From the NCBI GenBank assembly GCA_036417435.1, contig CM070900.1, positions 120,482,315 to 120,546,314 of the forward strand: a DNA stretch of 64,000 nucleotides, given 5' to 3'. The notes beneath the pieces were generated by a model. That model saw only the letters and a program-made list of their open reading frames with translations. It did no database searches and was not told the DNA's origin. Positions 60,519-64,000 of the stretch are shown here, piece after piece. Position 1 is the first letter of the stretch, and the number at the start of each line of letters is the position of its first letter. Source of the stretch: Inia geoffrensis. Taxonomy: Eukaryota; Chordata; Mammalia; Artiodactyla; Iniidae. A program made the position numbers and the translations under genes.

Positions 60519-61739
60519 GTGTCACTTTATCTTTCGCATTAGCTGAGTCATAATAATACAGTACAGTATATTTTAAAGAAAACATTATAACGCAAGTGAT
60601 ATGTAAATCAAGACAAATACAATTACATACTAAAATACAATAATGATTTTGAAAAAGAGGACAACATTTACATTTTAATCGTAAATCCGGAAATCACAAT
60701 TTCATTGAGTGGGTATTTAACATCAGCCTTTAGAATATAACGATCAGTTTTGCTCTCACGATTCCTAATTGATTTTGCAATCATGCTACAGCCTATAAAT
60801 TTAGAGAAATTTGAGGCAGTATATTTCTTGGAAGTAAATTATTCTTAGATATTCAGGAAGTTTTAATCAATTTATAAGATACATCTTAAATTAAAACATT
60901 TCTAAATGAGTATTCTTCCTCCCAACCACATGAAAAAGACTCGGTGGTAAGTAAAGGAATTGCTTTTGACTCTTGCTAAATAAAATGGGTATAGTTAATT
61001 TGAATAGTAAAGGCATGATTGTTAAGGCGGTTAAGAAGTTAAATGTAGAAGAGAGTCAAACTTGAATTCTTTCTATGTTATTAAGAAGTCATATCAATTT
61101 GAACTAATGATTATGCTAAGCCTTGGTTTCCTTCTTTGTAAAATAGAAATAACTGGGCCCTTTGCCTTCTCTTAGGTCCAAGTTAATGATGCCCAGACGA
61201 TTTAATATATGTGAAAGTGTTACGGACAATTTAGAAGTACATTTATAAACTCTCATTATTATTTCTGACTAGTTTCCAAAATACTTTAGCCATTATAGAA
61301 GAAATTGGTACTAAAATAAACACTGATTTTATCTGAGTGAATTTTGCAACAGAGAGAATAGGAAGCCTAGATGCCTCAATTTAAAAAAGTGAAATCTTGT
61401 CTTTGAGAGTACACACCTTCTCAATAGCTAGGGAGAGAGGAAGGAGAAAAGAGAGAACTAGGCATAGACACAATGATAGAGATAGACATAGAAATAGAGG
61501 GAGAGGAAGAGTGAGAGGGAGGGTGGGAGAGAAGGGGAGGTGTGTGGGGGGGAGAGAGAAAGACAATGAGAGAGAGAGCAAAGCACATTAGTACTTTGGT
61601 TCCATTTGTCTGCTTTTCATTAAAGCCCCTTAGAAGAGTTATCCATACTCAATGTCTTCTATATGCTCTGTGATTACTTAAAGACTATATAACATTCCTA
61701 TCACCCCCTACCCCCTTCACTTCTTCCCTGAGGCACCAT
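60519..61739. other. AT-rich intronic sequence
   Basis: TTGGTTTCCTTCTTTGTAAAAT at about 61125 is probably a MIR 3' fragment. A GA-rich tract follows at 61425-61580. No gene was recognised. Confidence 0.5.
61425..61580. repeat. Imperfect (GAGA)n / purine-rich tract
   Basis: About 150 bp almost entirely A/G on the + strand, with GATAGAGATAGACATAG and GTGAGAGGGAGGGTGGGAG segments. Confidence 0.85.
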
Positions 61740-62415
61740 TATCCGCCAGGACAAACTCTTACTGATTGTGCTGTCTCTACACTTGTCCCTAGGCTATTTT
61801 CAAAACAACCACCAGAGTGGTCCTCTTAGATCACAGCTCATGTTACGTCACTTCTGTGTATAAAACCCTCCACGGTTTCCCAGTGCACTTGGAGTAAAAT
61901 CCAAAGTGCTGTATCGACCACAAGAGACTGATGCATTCTCTTCCCAGGCATTTCTGACCTTATTCCCAACCATGCTCCATGGTGCTGATTCAGCTGGGGT
62001 CACACCGTTCTGGCTGCCCTCCAACATCCAAGCCTGCTTCCAATCTGGGGCTTTTGCATTTGTGTTCACTTACCTGACCTCTCTTTCCAAGAGAATCACA
62101 AGACTCTCTCCCTTTCTTTTCTGTACTAGACCTTTGCACAAGTGGTAATTCTCCGGAGCGCGCTTATCCAACTACCCTGAATAAAATGTCATTTTGTAAA
62201 ACCTTCCTCTGCTATCTCTACTCTCCAACCTTTTTACTTTTCTTAATTTTTAGCACTCCTCACCACCTGAAATATTATATATTTATTATTTACTTATTTA
62301 TTTTTCTCTCAACAGTAAGCTTCCTGAGAGCAAGGGCTTGATTTGTTTACTTTTTGCTCTGCTCTCTATGCCTAAAAAGTTCATAGTAGGTACTCAGTAA
62401 ATATTTGAATAAGGG
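61740..62415 (+). mobile_element. L2 LINE 3' portion, degraded
   Basis: The L2 order is clear: CTCCACGGTTTCCCAGTGCA, TTCTGGCTGCCCTCCAACA, GTAAGCTTCCTGAGAGCAAG, then GTAGGTACTCAGTAAATATT with a TGAATAAGGGAATAA tail. Confidence 0.85.
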
Positions 62416-64000
62416 AATAACTGAACCATTAGCCTATTATACAATTAACCCATTAATGTATCATCTACTAATACCCTGTCTTCCATGATGCTGGGCTCCA
62501 TGGAAGAACAAAAAACTCTAAGAATTTGCCTTCAATAGCTTGTGAAATTAGTGTGGAGAAAAATAACATGTCATCTAGCAAGACTCCTATGGCCAAATAA
62601 GTTTGAGGACTGTCCATTTTTTCCTCCTTTTGGAGAAGGCCAATAGATTGTCGATACATTGATTGCCAATTTATTTGATAACTAATTGTTAGGTAATTTT
62701 AAAAACTTGGTTAATATTGTTTAACTCAATAATCTGGAAGAGGTGGGAGTGGGAATGACAGTGAAATCTCAGATGGAGGGTTGAAACTTTAGGCAAAGGA
62801 GAGAGGACAGATGAAAACGAAGTGAGGTAGAGACACTGAAGGTGCGGGGGTTATTGCCAAATGAATGGTAAATATGGAGGAAGCAAGGGTGGGGTGAGGT
62901 GGAAAGTTATTTCAGGGATCCTTTGCATCTGCACATATTCATGTTTTAATGCAAATACACACACAGAGGAATGTCCACCCATGCCTACTTTACGAGCATT
63001 GATTCAGCATTTAAGGTTCTCCCAGAAACAGTGATTGTTATTGTTGCTCTGCCTGTGGTGACCCCTTTGTCTGAGAGGTGAAGGAGTGATGAGTGATGCT
63101 TTCCATCAAAATTATCTAGAGAGCCATTTGCCACTTTTGCTACGAGAGTCTTTGCCATTATTTGTGGTATGCAGTCAGCACACTGTTTTTCTTGGAGTCA
63201 CTTTTCTTCCTCTACCTTTGTACCAGCTCAGTCCAATGCTGCCTTTTCCCTGTTGTATATGCTTTAATGCTGCATCTCTTCAGACTGAACGCAAGAGCTT
63301 TGTGAGCTATGTTTTTGCAGCCTAGGCAGTGAATCCTTCAAGAGTAATGTTGTAAGGCAGACTCCAGCCACACTCAAGAGACGAACGTGGCACAAGAGTT
63401 ACACTTGTGGGAGAAATGGGCCCTGAGAACCCTAGTCACACATAAAAGGTATGCACAGGGAGAGCTGGTTCTGATCAGATGGTTTTGAATCCATGCCCTT
63501 CCCAGAGCTGTGGTAGGTATGTAGTTGCTCTCTGTATAGAGCTCTATGCATCATGTGGTAGAAGAAAGGTAAATGAGAATAATTAAAAGCAAGCATCTGG
63601 CATTTGCCTGGCCATGCACGTATTAGATCGTGAAGTCCTTGAGGGCAAGAGTCTAGCTGTGTGTTTCCTTTGCCAGCTTTTGCATAGCAAGTGGCACAGT
63701 TAGGGGTACCAGCTCCGTAAGCTGAACTTCTTCTCTTCCTAAAATCTAGCCCTGACCTAATTCCCCTACTTTATTTCTGTGTTCCCCTTTATTCACCAAA
63801 TGTGTCACCCAAGTGAGCACTTGCCATTCTTCCTTCACATTCCTTAAATGCCCATCGCGCTGCCTCTGCTGATGTGCTTTCTGTGCCGGGAGCCCTTCCC
63901 CTCATCACTTGTCTATAAAACCAGCCCCGGCTTCTCCAGGAGCACTTCCATGATTCCCAGTCCATCCTCAAGCAAGAAAGCCCCCCTACTCTTCACCTTG
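62416..64000. other. Intronic sequence to the window end, no gene recognised
   Basis: GAAGTCCTTGAGGGCAAGAG at about 63632 looks like an L2 3' fragment; the remainder is unassigned. Confidence 0.5.

Larger units (their letters stand above)
50201..64000 (+). other. EDIL3: EDIL3 intron downstream of the EGF2 exon (partial, continues right)
   Basis: The exon for the next EGF domain is not found before the window ends. The interval holds MIR, MER5-like, L1, SINE and L2 copies between AT-rich unique sequence. No candidate exon with EGF-type cysteine spacing was seen on either strand. Confidence 0.8.

Overview
This is mammalian nuclear DNA, almost certainly from a cetacean. The clade call rests on eight copies of the tRNA-derived CHR-type SINE of the whale/hippo lineage, several with CpG-rich bodies, A-tails and readable target-site duplications (TSDs). 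There is no prokaryotic-style gene organisation. The only host coding sequence I can support is one 129-bp exon on the + strand at 50072-50200. It encodes the second EGF-like domain of EDIL3 (Del-1, an integrin ligand), including its RGD motif, and has consensus splice sites and symmetric phase-1 ends. The rest of the window is therefore read as EDIL3 intron: about 50 kb upstream of the exon and 13.8 kb downstream.

Layout. 1-9.3 kb: AT-rich intron with three SINEs and an L2. 9.3-15.6 kb: an MLT1-type LTR split by an antisense L1 that extends to its 5' terminus. 15.6-33.7 kb: quiet intron with L2 copies, two shorter antisense L1 fragments (one with a 17-bp perfect TSD) and microsatellites. 33.7-34.6 kb: one MLT1 LTR inserted inside another. 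35-42 kb: three SINEs, MIRs and a small hAT transposon. 42.1-50 kb: a MIR split by a SINE whose tail is in turn split by a second antisense L1 with a long CpG-rich 5' UTR, ending about 580 bp before the EDIL3 exon. 50.2-64 kb: intron with MIR, MER5-like hAT elements, older L1 pieces, one SINE, an L1 3' fragment and an L2.

How the parts relate. Both long L1s are broken in ORF1 and ORF2, so they look immobile. They run antisense to EDIL3, as do most L1 pieces here. The most interesting observation is that the L1 at 9.7-15.5 kb lacks 5' UTR sequence present in the L1 at 42.2-49.5 kb, and the gap edges fall on a GT...AG pair on the L1 sense strand. That is what a retrotransposed spliced L1 RNA would look like. 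The second observation is that the CpG-rich L1 5' UTR just upstream of the exon carries + strand splice-donor matches, so an L1 antisense promoter could in principle start a truncated EDIL3 transcript. I found no evidence of a wholly new gene system. Repeat boundaries and family names come from recognition by eye, without database searches.
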